A DNA stretch of 64,000 nucleotides from Rhopalosiphum padi. Taxonomy: Eukaryota > Arthropoda > Insecta > Hemiptera > Aphididae. The notes beneath the pieces are model-generated. The model made no database searches. It was given only the letters and a program-made list of their open reading frames with translations, and was not told the DNA's origin. This document shows positions 31,921 through 42,243 of the stretch, one piece after another (the stretch's first letter is position 1; each line of letters starts with the position of its first letter). The DNA is taken from contig NC_083599.1 in the NCBI RefSeq assembly GCF_020882245.1, forward strand, positions 5,704,001-5,768,000, in the 5' to 3' direction. A program made the position numbers and the translations under genes.

Positions 31921-34188
31921 AGAATTATTCTGAATATGATTCCGATTCCTCTGCTGAGGAGGATGTTGTATCATTGGATTCCGTTGATGTGAATTGGCGG
32001 AAACGATTTATTGAAACTATTTTTGGTCCTGCCTTGGCCAGGCTTTCGTCCAAGTCGTTAAGCAGGATGAAAGGTGCCGGTAACGTAACCTCTGACAAGT
32101 GGCACATCCATCATTCCGAGTGGTCTAAAATATGTTTTTATGTTGATAAAATTGCCAAAGAAGACGATACTTTTGGACAGTATCTGTGAGCTAATTTTTT
32201 TTTGTAATTTTTTGCGTTCACTCATTTTGCATATCGATTGTTGTTATTTTATTCATATATATTTTTTTTTTGGTTTAAATGTAGATTTTATGTTGCCGCT
32301 CATGGTCTCCACTTGTCCCCCGAATCCACCATCCCTTTTATTAGCAGATTTATGGATCCATTTAACCCATCAATAAAAATTGTTCAGTTGCATTATGCCA
32401 TTAATCTTCGTATGAAGTCTTCTTGTAGGGCACTAATGTTCAGTAGACAAAGCGTGTTGCAGTGTTGCTCGAACACTAAATTTTATCACGGCCTGGGGTC
32501 GTATGATTTTGGTTATTTCAAGGGTAACCCCAAACCCGAACACCGAGTAATTTTTTTTTTTTTTATTATTATAACAAAAATGAAATATTAATTATAATTG
32601 TTTTTTAGAATTTGTTGCCAAACGCTACATATTTACAGGGATACAACCCCGCCATACACCTACTCCGTCGCGGGTTAAGTGATGTCGGGGTTGTCACTTG
32701 GCTGCTACTCGGTGGCCGGTCTGTAAATAAAAGCGGAGTGTCATTAGTCAGGAAAGTCAGCGACGTTGGTTCGCAATTCGTATCGTCTATGTCCAACTTT
32801 CTTTCGGATGCCGTGACCGGGTGTGGCGTCCGTCTTGAAAGCGTTGTCACAGGCGAAAACTCATCTTTCGTATTATCACTAATGGCGACGTATGGCTCTC
32901 GTTTATTGGAGTTTTGTGTTAAACAGCAATTATTAGTTTTCTCTACTGGCTATTTTATGTTGATTCCAGAATAGTTTCAGTTCTTCGACGGATTAATAAA
33001 TCCATTGACGTTGCACATAAGCATAAATTCGAGAGGAATGTTCGTATATGTTTTTCAATATTTTCTATTGGATTAATGTCGTTTATGTTTGCCTTAAAAA
33101 AATGATTATTTTATGGTTTTATTTTTAGTTGTTATCCGAGATTTATGACTTGGAGATAATTTTGAGATTTCACGTGTTTGGTGAATCTCAATTTTTGGAT
33201 TCTGTCCGCTTGTCGTTGTTATTTCCCTGCAAACAGATTGTACCGGGCCGTGGCCGGAAAAGTCGACGTGACGCTGACGGGTTTGTGAGGTATAATCCAT
33301 CAGCAGTTGGCAAGAACGTGAACTTTAGCAATTTTAATCTTTTTGGTCATGTGCCAATTGGTTTGTTTGTTAGAAAAGATTTATGCCGCTTAATGGAAAT
33401 ACTAAAGAATGATATTTTCCATTCTTCTGCTAACGAGGTGAGTTTGATTGTTGTTATTCTTTTGTATTTTATGACTTTTTTTTATATATCGTTTATGCTT
33501 AGGCTGCTGAACAATGGTCGTTGTTGTTGTATAATATGATTTCTGGTGAATGTGGTATGGGGACTGCAGTGAAGTCGACTAACTGTTTTTCCATAAAGAG
33601 ACTTGTTCGGGATTATGGCAGTGGATCTTGTGACAGTTCTCTGGGAAAACTGTCAGTCGCCCGTAATATTTCTTTTGAAGACGTTTTTGCCAGGCTGACT
33701 GATCCCCATAGCTACAGGCTAGACATAGTTAAATCAATTTTTGAGAAAAGGGATGATTTTCATGCCGTAAAATTGAGGTTGTCCGCGGTGATTAGACACT
33801 GTTAAGTTATACCAGCGATGTATGTGTTCCCCAATAATACCAATAGCAAATCGTAAGTGTCCATTATATGTTTTGTTTTGTTTTATTTTGTTGATGTTTC
33901 GATAATTTCTAGATGTGACTGGGTGTTCGTGGGCATTGATGATCCGAAGTCGAAAATCGTTATTTCGACAAAGGCTGAAATGGTGGAAGCTAATCGATAT
34001 CATCTTTTAAGCAGGAAAAAAATCGACTTTTTTAATGTATGATAATATAATGTTTTATTTGTTTTTACAAATTCAGTTGTCTGAATTGTGTACGACGTTT
34101 AATTATTTTTTTTTTTTTTTTTTAGGATTCTTCAAATAGTCCTAAGTTTGATCCAAATGTCGGGGTTAACGTGAGCGAATGCTCTGAT
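31921..34188 (+). pseudogene. decayed multi-exon gene, unit C
   Basis: Same exon set as unit A, with intron borders kept. The frame change at about 32930-32955 and the TAA at 33803-33805 are shared with the other units. It is one of the cleanest full-length array copies. Confidence 0.85.
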
Positions 34189-34232
34189 GTATGTATATTA
34201 AGACGTAAATCCGTCTCCAGACCATCGTGCAT

Positions 34233-34495
34233 CATCACTGCCTTCGCCGACCGAATATTTGACGTTTGGTCTAAATGCGCTAAAATTTAGATCCCCGACA
34301 AGGGTTAAGTATTCTTCAGAAGAAGAGAAAGTGCTCAGACGACTCATTCTGACTAACGATGGGATTCTTAACACTACCGAAGGTTTAATGAAGTTGTTGA
34401 AGACATCGCCCTTCAACAAGATCCATAAAAGGTCATTGGTATCGATTAGGACCAAGGTTAGGGACCTGAATAAAAAGATATGGTACGAAGGTTAG
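34233..34495 (+). CDS. short Myb/SANT-like ORF, unit D
   Basis: Same protein sequence as in unit B. No convincing start codon. Confidence 0.3.
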
Positions 34496-34536
34496 ATATT
34501 GTTTAATTTTTTTTTTTTTTCTCACATCCGTGAAAA

Positions 34537-34878
34537 GTGGATTAGGCCTACTGGGGAAACCACTTAAAAAAAACGCACCATTTGCTGTACCTCAAGGGTG
34601 GTGTGGAAATCAGCACGTCAGGTTAGGTTAGGTTAGGTTAGGTTCCCCCCCCCGACGGAACCCACCTTGCCGTGGTGGGGGGGCTCACGGGCCATTCACT
34701 TGGTCCGTGCTAAGAGGTTCCACCTATAGCACCGACACTTGTCTTAGGTGGCTGGTGTCGGATGGTCAGGCCCGCCTGCCATACAACGGCAAACGGACCA
34801 AGCCGACCCAGACCTAACACGTTGGGGCCGGCAGGACTGGTTCTCCTGCTACCTACAGCAAATGGGCGTAGAAAAAAG
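34537..34878 (+). repeat. junction cassette, unit D (C9)
   Basis: Hairpin block from 34537, telomeric tract 34621-34644, then only nine C, the shortest C-tract in the array, then the SART-like 5' UTR fragment. Confidence 0.85.
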
Positions 34879-37146
34879 AGAATTATTCTGAATATGATTC
34901 CGATTCCTCTGCTGAGGAGGATGTTGTATCATTGGATTCCGTTGATGTGAATTGGCGGAAACGATTTATTGAAACTATTTTTGGTCCTGCCTTGGCCAGG
35001 CTTTCGTCCAAGTCGTTAAGCAGGATGAAAGGTGCCGGTAACGTAACCTCTGACAAGTGGCACATCCATCATTCCGAGTGGTCTAAAATATGTTTTTATG
35101 TTGATAAAATTGCCAAAGAAGACGATACTTTTGGACAGTATCTGTGAGCTAATTTTTTTTTGTAATTTTTTGCGTTCACTCATTTTGCATATCGATTGTT
35201 GTTATTTTATTCATATATATTTTTTTTTTGGTTTAAATGTAGATTTTATGTTGCCGCTCATGGTCTCCACTTGTCCCCCGAATCCACCATCCCTTTTATT
35301 AGCAGATTTATGGATCCATTTAACCCATCAATAAAAATTGTTCAGTTGCATTATGCCATTAATCTTCGTATGAAGTCTTCTTGTAGGGCACTAATGTTCA
35401 GTAGACAAAGCGTGTTGCAGTGTTGCTCGAACACTAAATTTTATCACGGCCTGGGGTCGTATGATTTTGGTTATTTCAAGGGTAACCCCAAACCCGAACA
35501 CCGAGTAATTTTTTTTTTTTTTATTATTATAACAAAAATGAAATATTAATTATAATTGTTTTTTAGAATTTGTTGCCAAACGCTACATATTTACAGGGAT
35601 ACAACCCCGCCATACACCTACTCCGTCGCGGGTTAAGTGATGTCGGGGTTGTCACTTGGCTGCTACTCGGTGGCCGGTCTGTAAATAAAAGCGGAGTGTC
35701 ATTAGTCAGGAAAGTCAGCGACGTTGGTTCGCAATTCGTATCGTCTATGTCCAACTTTCTTTCGGATACCGTGACCGGGTGTGGCGTCCGTCTTGAAAGC
35801 GTTGTCACAGGCGAAAACTCATCTTTCGTATTATCACTAATGGCGACGTATGGCTCTCGTTTATTGGAGTTTTGTGTTAAACAGCAATTATTAGTTTTCT
35901 CTACTGGCTATTTTATGTTGATTCCAGAATAGTTTCAGTTCTTCGACGGATTAATAAATCCATTGACGTTGCACATAAGCATAAATTCGAGAGGAATGTT
36001 CGTATATGTTTTTCAATATTTTCTATTGGATTAATGTCGTTTATGTTTGCCTTAAAAAAATGATTATTTTATGGTTTTATTTTTAGTTGTTATCCGAGAT
36101 TTATGACTTGGAGATAATTTTGAGATTTCACGTGTTTGGTGAATCTCAATTTTTGGATTCTGTCCGCTTGTCGTTGTTATTTCCCTGCAAACAGATTGTA
36201 CCGGGCCGTGGCCGGAAAAGTCGACGTGACGCTGACGGGTTTGTGAGGTATAATCCATCAGCAGTTGGCAAGAACGTGAACTTTAGCAATTTTAATCTTT
36301 TTGGTCATGTGCCAATTGGCTCGTTTGTTAGAAAAGATTTATGCCGCTTAAGGAAATACTAAAGAATGATATTTTCCATTCTTCTGCTAACGAGGTGAGT
36401 TTGATTGTTGTTATTCTTTTGTATTTTATGACTTTTTTTTATATATCGTTTATGCTTAGGCTGCTGAACAATGGTCGTTGTTGTTGTATAATATGATTTC
36501 TGGTGAATGTGGTATGGGGACTGCAGTGAAGTCGACTAACTGTTTTTCCATAAAGAGACTTGTTCGGGATTATGGCAGTGGATCTTGTGACAGTTCTCTG
36601 GGAAAACTGTCAGTCGCCCGTAATATTTCTTTTGAAGACGTTTTTGCCAGGCTGACTGATCCCCATAGCTACAGGCTAGACATAGTTAAATCAATTTTTG
36701 AGAAAAGGGATGATTTTCATGTCGTAAAATTGAGGTTGTCCGCGGTGATTAGACACTATTAAGTTATACCAGCGATGTATGTGTTCCCCAATAATACCAA
36801 TAGCAAATCGTAAGTGTCCATTATATGTTTTGTTTTGTTTTATTTTGTTGATGTTTCGATAATTTCTAGATGTGACTGGGTGTTCGTGGGCATTGATGAT
36901 CCGAAGTCGAAAATCGTTATTTCGACAAAGGCAGAAATGGTGGAAGCTAATCGATATCATCTTTTAAGCAGGAAAAAAATCGACTTTTCCAATGTATGAT
37001 AATATAATGTTTTATTTGTTTTTACAAATTCAGTTGTCTGAATTGTGTACGACGTTTAATTATTTTTTTTTTTTTTTTTTTAGGATTCTTCAAATAGTCC
37101 TAAGTTTGATCCAAATGTCGGGGTTAACGTGAGCGAATGCTCTGAT
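34879..37146 (+). pseudogene. decayed multi-exon gene, unit D, with an additional private frameshift
   Basis: Same exon set. In addition to the shared frame change and the shared TAA (36761-36763), one base is missing at about 36351 (CTTAAGGAAAT where other units have CTTAATGGAAAT), in the exon that begins LLSEIYDLE. This copy decayed further after duplication. Confidence 0.85.
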
Positions 37147-37190
37147 GTATGTATATTAAGACGTAAATCCGTCTCCAGACCATCGTGCAT

Positions 37191-37453
37191 CATCACTGCC
37201 TTCGTCGACCGAATATTTGACGTTTGGTCTAAATGCGCTAAAATTTAGATCCCCGACAAGGGTTAAGTATTCTTCAGAAGAAGAGAAAGTGCTCAGACGA
37301 CTCATTCTGACTAACGATGGGATTCTTAACACTACCGAAGGTTTAATGAAGTTGTTGAAGACATCGCCCTTCAACAAGATCCATAAAAGGTCATTGGTAT
37401 CGATTAGGACCAAGGTTAGGGACCTGAATAAAAAGATATGGTACGAAGGTTAG
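37191..37453 (+). CDS. short Myb/SANT-like ORF, unit E
   Basis: Same protein sequence as in unit B. A GCC to GTC change lies in another frame just upstream. No convincing start codon. Confidence 0.3.
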
Positions 37454-37495
37454 ATATTGTTTAATTTTTTTTTTTTTTTCTCACATCCGTGAAAA

Positions 37496-37843
37496 GTGGA
37501 TTAGGCCTACTGGGGAAACCACTTAAAAAAAACGCACCATTTGCTGTACCTCAAGGGTGGTGTGGAAATCAGCACGTCAGGTTAGGTTAGGTTAGGTTAG
37601 GTTCCCCCCCCCCCCCCCGACGGAACCCACCTTGCCGTGGTGGGGGGGCTCACGGGCCATTCACTTGGTCCGTGCTAAGAGGTTCCACCTATAGCACCGA
37701 CACTTGTCTTAGGTGGCTGGTGTCGGATGGTCAGGCCCGCCTGCCATACAACGGCAAACGGACCAAGCCGACCCAGACCTAACACGTTGGGGCCGGCAGG
37801 ACTGGTTCTCCTGCTACCTACAGCAAATGGGCGTAGAAAAAAG
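37496..37843 (+). repeat. junction cassette, unit E (C15)
   Basis: Hairpin block from 37496, telomeric tract 37580-37603, fifteen C, the longest C-tract in the array, then the SART-like 5' UTR fragment. Confidence 0.85.
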
Positions 37844-38930
37844 AGAATTATTCTGAATATGATTCCGATTCCTCTGCTGAGGAGGATGTTGTATCATTGG
37901 ATTCCGTTGATGTGAATTGGCGGAAACGATTTATTGAAACTATTTTTGGTCCTGCCTTGGCCAGGCTTTCGTCCAAGTCGTTAAGCAGGATGAAAGGTGC
38001 CGGTAACGTAACCTCTGACAAGTGGCACATCCATCATTCCGAGTGGTCTAAAATATGTTTTTATGTTGATAAAATTGCCAAAGAAGACGATACTTTTGGA
38101 CAGTATCTGTGAGCTAATTTTTTTTTGTAATTTTTTGCGTTCACTCATTTTGCATATCGATTGTTGTTATTTTATTCATATATATTTTTTTTTTGGTTTA
38201 AATGTAGATTTTATGTTGCCGCTCATGGTCTCCACTTGTCCCCCGAATCCACCATCCCTTTTATTAGCAGATTTATGGATCCATTTAACCCATCAATAAA
38301 AATTGTTCAGTTGCATTATGCCATTAATCTTCGTATGAAGTCTTCTTGTAGGGCACTAATGTTCAGTAGACAAAGCGTGTTGCAGTGTTGCTCGAACACT
38401 AAATTTTATCACGGCCTGGGGTCGTATGATTTTGGTTATTTCAAGGGTAACCCCAAACCCGAACACCGAGTAATTTTTTTTTTTTTTATTATTATAACAA
38501 AAATGAAATATTAATTATAATTGTTTTTTAGAATTTGTTGCCAAACGCTACATATTTACAGGGATACAACCCCGCCATACACCTACTCCGTCGCGGGTTA
38601 AGTGATGTCGGGGTTGTCACTTGGCTGCTACTCGGTGGCCGGTCTGTAAATAAAAGCGGAGTGTCATTAGTCAGGAAAGTCAGCGACGTTGGTTCGCAAT
38701 TCGTATCGTCTATGTCCAACTTTCTTTCGGATGCCGTGACCGGGTGTGGCGTCCGTCTTGAAAGCGTTGTCACAGGCGAAAACTCATCTTTCGTATTATC
38801 ACTAATGGCGACGTATGGCTCTCGTTTATTGGAGTTTTGTGTTAAACAGCAATTATTAGTTTTCTCTACTGGCTATTTTATGTTGATTCCAGAATAGTTT
38901 CAGTTCTTCGACGGATTAATAAATCTATTA
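37844..38930 (+). pseudogene. decayed multi-exon gene, unit E, 3' half deleted
   Basis: The first three array exons are present (to the YVDSR region). At about 38925 the sequence jumps from AATAAATC to TTAACGTGAGCG, the end of the last exon, removing about 1.16 kb. A short ATT/TTAAC similarity at the junction suggests microhomology-mediated deletion. Confidence 0.85.
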
Positions 38931-38994
38931 ACGTGAGCGAATGCTCTAATGTATGTATATTAAGACGTAAATCCGTCTCCAGACCATCGTGCAT

Positions 38995-39257
38995 CATCAC
39001 TGCCTTCGCCGACCGAATATTTGACGTTTGGTCTAAATGCGCTAAAATTTAGATCCCCGACAAGGGTTAAGTATTCTTCAGAAGAAGAGAAAGTGCTCAG
39101 ACGACTCATTCTGACTAACGATGGGATTCTTAACACTACCGAAGGTTTAATGAAGTTGTTGAAGACATCGCCCTTCAACAAGATCCATAAAAGGTCATTG
39201 GTATCGATTAGGACCAAGGTTAGGGACCTGAATAAAAAGATATGGTACGAAGGTTAG
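38995..39257 (+). CDS. short Myb/SANT-like ORF, unit F
   Basis: Last copy of the ORF, identical in protein sequence to the unit B copy. No convincing start codon. Confidence 0.3.
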
Positions 39258-39298
39258 ATATTGTTTAATTTTTTTTTTTTTTCTCACATCCGTGAAAA

Positions 39299-39407
39299 GT
39301 GGATTAGGCCTACTGGGGAAACCACTTAAAAAAAACGCACCATTTGCTGTACCTCAAGGGTGGTGTGGAAATCAGCACGTCAGGTTAGGTTAGGTTAGGT
39401 TAGGTTA
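39299..39407 (+). repeat. hairpin block and telomeric tract ending the array (unit F)
   Basis: The hairpin block is followed by GGTTA repeats at 39383-39407. In place of the C-tract and SART-like 5' UTR, the tract is joined directly to the interior of a SART-like ORF2 (copy 4). So this telomeric tract served as the insertion site of a 5'-truncated retrotransposon. Confidence 0.85.
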
Positions 39408-41117
39408 TGTTGCTGGCGACCTTTAGGTCCGAACGCAAGCTTTTTGTGACTATGATACGGGCGGCGAAGGAGGAGAACTGGAGGCAGATGTGCGAGCTCG
39501 TCGACAACGACCCGTGGGGTCTCCCGTACCGTATCGTCATGAGGAAGCTTAACCGGAGGAGAACAATTCCAGGTATCGATCTGCCCGGCAGACTGGACAG
39601 CATCGTCCGTACCCTCTTCCAGACGAAACCGCTGTGCGCGAGAGAGGTCAGTCCGGAGGACCTCGACCTGGCATGCTTCTCGGCGGGTGATGTCAAAGCT
39701 GCAGCGAGAGGACCGGCAACCTCGTGCTCCTGAGCAAGCCGGGCAAGGTGTTGGAAAGCCCGTCTGCATACCGCCTTCTATGCATGCTCGATTCAGTGGG
39801 GAAGCTGTTTGAGAAACTACTGACGGGGAGGCTGCGCGATCACCTCTCCAAGATTGGCCAGGCGGGCAACCAATTTGTATTCCGACCGGGAAGGTCAACT
39901 ATTGACGCGATGCAGAGTGTGCGTTCCGCAGTTCAAGACGCCAACGGGAGGGGCCAGGCTTATAATCTCTTTGTCGGCATGCTAACCCTTGACGTAAAAA
40001 ATGTATTTAATAGCGCCCCCTGGGACAGAATTCTCGACGCGCTAGTGCGGAAGAAGACCCCGACATACCTGACAAACGTCATAGGCCAGTACCTGTCGGG
40101 AAGAAGTATAATCGTCCACGCGCCAGAGGGGAGCGCAAGACTCGTTGACGTCAGCTGCGGCGTGCCACAAGGTTCGGTGCTCGGGCCGGATCTTTGGAAT
40201 ATCCTGTACAACGGCCTCCTGGGGATTCAGCTTCCACCGGACGTCGAACTGGTAGCGTTCGCGCATGATGTGGCGTTAGTGGCAACCGCTAGTGTCCCAT
40301 TTCTGCTGGAGGAGAGACTGGAGCGGGCCCTCGGGGACGTCGTAGACTGGCTGACCGCCAACGGGCTGGAGCTGGCCATCGATAAAACTGAAGCGATACT
40401 GCTAACTAACCGCAATAAGCACAACAGTATGACGGTGGAGTTTCGGGGGCACCGCTTCGAATCCAAAAAATCTGTGAAATACCTGGGAATAACTATCGAC
40501 CCGAGGCTCCACTTTAGAGAACATGCTGAAATAGCAGCGAAGAGAGCGTAAGACACCTGCTGCCAGCTTACACAGATCCTCCCGAATCTACGAGGACCCA
40601 GGCAGCGGATGAGGAAGGTGCTGGCCACGGTGTTGACCTCGCGGCTGCTGTACGGAGCTCCGTTCTGGTTTCCCTCCATAACGAAAGAGGCCAAGCACAA
40701 GATGGAGGCAGTGTACCGGAGAGTTATGTTGAGGGTCGCCTGCTGTTACCGGACGGTAACGTATGACGCCGCGGCGGTCGTATCGGGCATGCCACCGCTC
40801 GCGTTGCTGGCCGAGGAGCGGCTAAAAACGTACGGCGGCATACAGCCTGGGACAACTCGGCGAAAGGAAGATGGACACACAGGCTGATTAGGGAGCTCGC
40901 CCCCTGGTTGAAGAGGCAACACGGCGAGGTGTCCTTTCACCTGAGCCAGGTGCAGTCCGGACATGGTTGTTTCGGTGAGTACCTACACCGGTTTGGGAAA
41001 ACCCAGAGCGATGTCTGCCAGCTGTGTGGGGCAGCTCCGGATGGTGCGGAGCACGCAGTGTTCCAGTGCGATGCATTCCATCAATGGCGAACCGAAGCCT
41101 GCGTTTACCTGGAGCGT
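39408..41117 (+). mobile_element. SART-like retrotransposon, copy 4, truncated at both ends
   Basis: It begins abruptly within ORF2, directly after telomeric repeats, the pattern of a 5'-truncated insertion into TTAGG. Near 41117 it passes into ORF1 of copy 5, without its own 3' UTR or poly(A). Its protein differs from all other copies in the window, so it is a separate family. Confidence 0.82.
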
Positions 41118-41126
41118 CACTCTTAA
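39408..41126 (+). pseudogene. retrotransposon ORF2 fragment, copy 4, catalytic aspartate changed
   Basis: It starts in the linker before the DPWGLPYR motif and has IPGIDLPGR. A deletion with frame change near 39705-39725 removes the APGPDG region. It continues with SAYRLLCMLDS, FRPGRSTID, LTLDVKNVFNS, CGVPQGSVLGP, then FAHD at about 40258-40269 where FADD is expected, so a metal-binding Asp is replaced by His. KYLGITID follows, then TAA at 40549-40551, a further frame change near 40845, and the C-terminal finger CQLCGAAPDGAEHAVFQC. A dead copy. Confidence 0.87.
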
Positions 41127-42243
41127 GTCAGCCGTGAAGGACGCTGGGAAAAGTTTGGCCACCCAAACGCCAATGCCGACGAATGTCGAGAAGCCGGACG
41201 GTCTCCTTATGGCAATGCTAGAAAGAATTCAGGAGCAGCTGACGTCGCAGCAAGGATCAATCAACCAGCTAATGGCAGAGCCACTCGGAGCACTCAGAGC
41301 ACCGGCTAAAAACAAGCCTAAGGGAGAGAAGCCTCGGGGTAGCGCCGATCAGCGTGAGTCAAGCACAGCTGTTAGCTTCAAAAGCGCTGACATCGTTGGC
41401 CATAAACCAACCACACCGCATGACGCCCGAATAGAGGAGAGCCCCTCAGCGGACCCAGCAGACGATTTTATCCTAGTCTCACGGAAAAACCGTAAAACAA
41501 AGCCTGTACCACCAGTCGCTCCCTCTGGTCGAAAGCGACTCAGTGTTCCAAAAAACCAGGCTGTTATTATTGATAATCCCACCGGTACTATGTCCTACGC
41601 TGAAATGATCCGCACGGTGAAGTCGGCGGTCCGCGACGAAAAACTGTCAGATGACATCATCACGAGGAGGGCAAAATCTGGCAACATTATCCTTGAGATC
41701 CCGGAGAAAGATCACGCTGATAAACTTGCCTCAGCTCTGCGCGCTAGGCTCGGCGAAAAAATCGGCATCAGACGCCCCGTCCCAAGCGTTGGGCTCCTCA
41801 TTATAGGGATTGAAGACTCTGTTGAAGATCCTGAACTCCGGGCTGTTCTATCAAACCTCGATCCGGAGCTGCAGAGCCTAAATCCCATCGTTATCCGATA
41901 AGGCAAAAACGGCATAAGATCGGCTGTTATCAGGGCTGGGATTAAACTGGCGGAGATGAATAAAATTAAAATTGGCTGGTCGGTCTGCAAGATCAAGAGG
42001 TTGGACGATAGTGCTCGGTCATGCAATAAATGCAAGGAAAAAGGACACTCAGCTAGTTCCTGTAAAGGCGCAGAGAAGCACCGATGCTTCCGCTGCAAGG
42101 AGTCTGGTCACCTAATTGTGGCCTGTTCTCACCCTGCCGCCGAGCCTTCTTCTGTCTTAATCACGGACAAAGGTAGAGAAACTGTTTCCCCGTCCTGCAG
42201 TATAGCTCAGGATTGTGTGGCACACCCTGCACCGCCACCATGA
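41118..42243 (+). pseudogene. retrotransposon ORF1 (Gag-like), copy 5, one stop
   Basis: The N-terminus is lost at the junction. Features: a likely coiled segment (MLERIQEQLTSQQGSINQL), a basic disordered part, SYAEMIRTV, and a fold-like stretch ending at SLNPIVIR. An in-frame TAA at 41899-41901 follows. The frame then continues through NKIKIGWSVCKIKRL to two knuckles, CNKCKEKGHSASSC and CFRCKESGHLIVAC. The TGA at 42241-42243 overlaps the ORF2 ATG as ATGA. Confidence 0.82.

Larger units (their letters stand above)
12601..39407 (+). repeat. tandem array of a ~2.96-kb chimeric unit bearing telomeric repeats
   Basis: Head-to-tail copies, nearly identical. Unit A 12601-15559, B 15560-31269 (with a 12.75-kb nested insertion), C 31270-34232, D 34233-37190, E 37191-38994 (about 1.16 kb deleted) and F 38995-39407 (ends at the telomeric tract). 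The order within a unit is: Myb/SANT-like ORF; two-hairpin block; (GGTTA)n of 24-25 bp; C-tract of 9-15; fragment of SART-like 5' UTR; exons of a decayed gene related to the one at 54495-57553. Copies differ by scattered substitutions, the C-tract length and unit-specific indels. All telomeric tracts have the same orientation as those next to the retrotransposons. Confidence 0.95.

Noticed and set aside
12601..39407. CRISPR-like or satellite interpretation of the regular repeats
   Set aside because: The units are about 3 kb, contain exons, introns and transposon pieces, and there are no short repeat-spacer patterns. This is a eukaryotic segmental tandem array.
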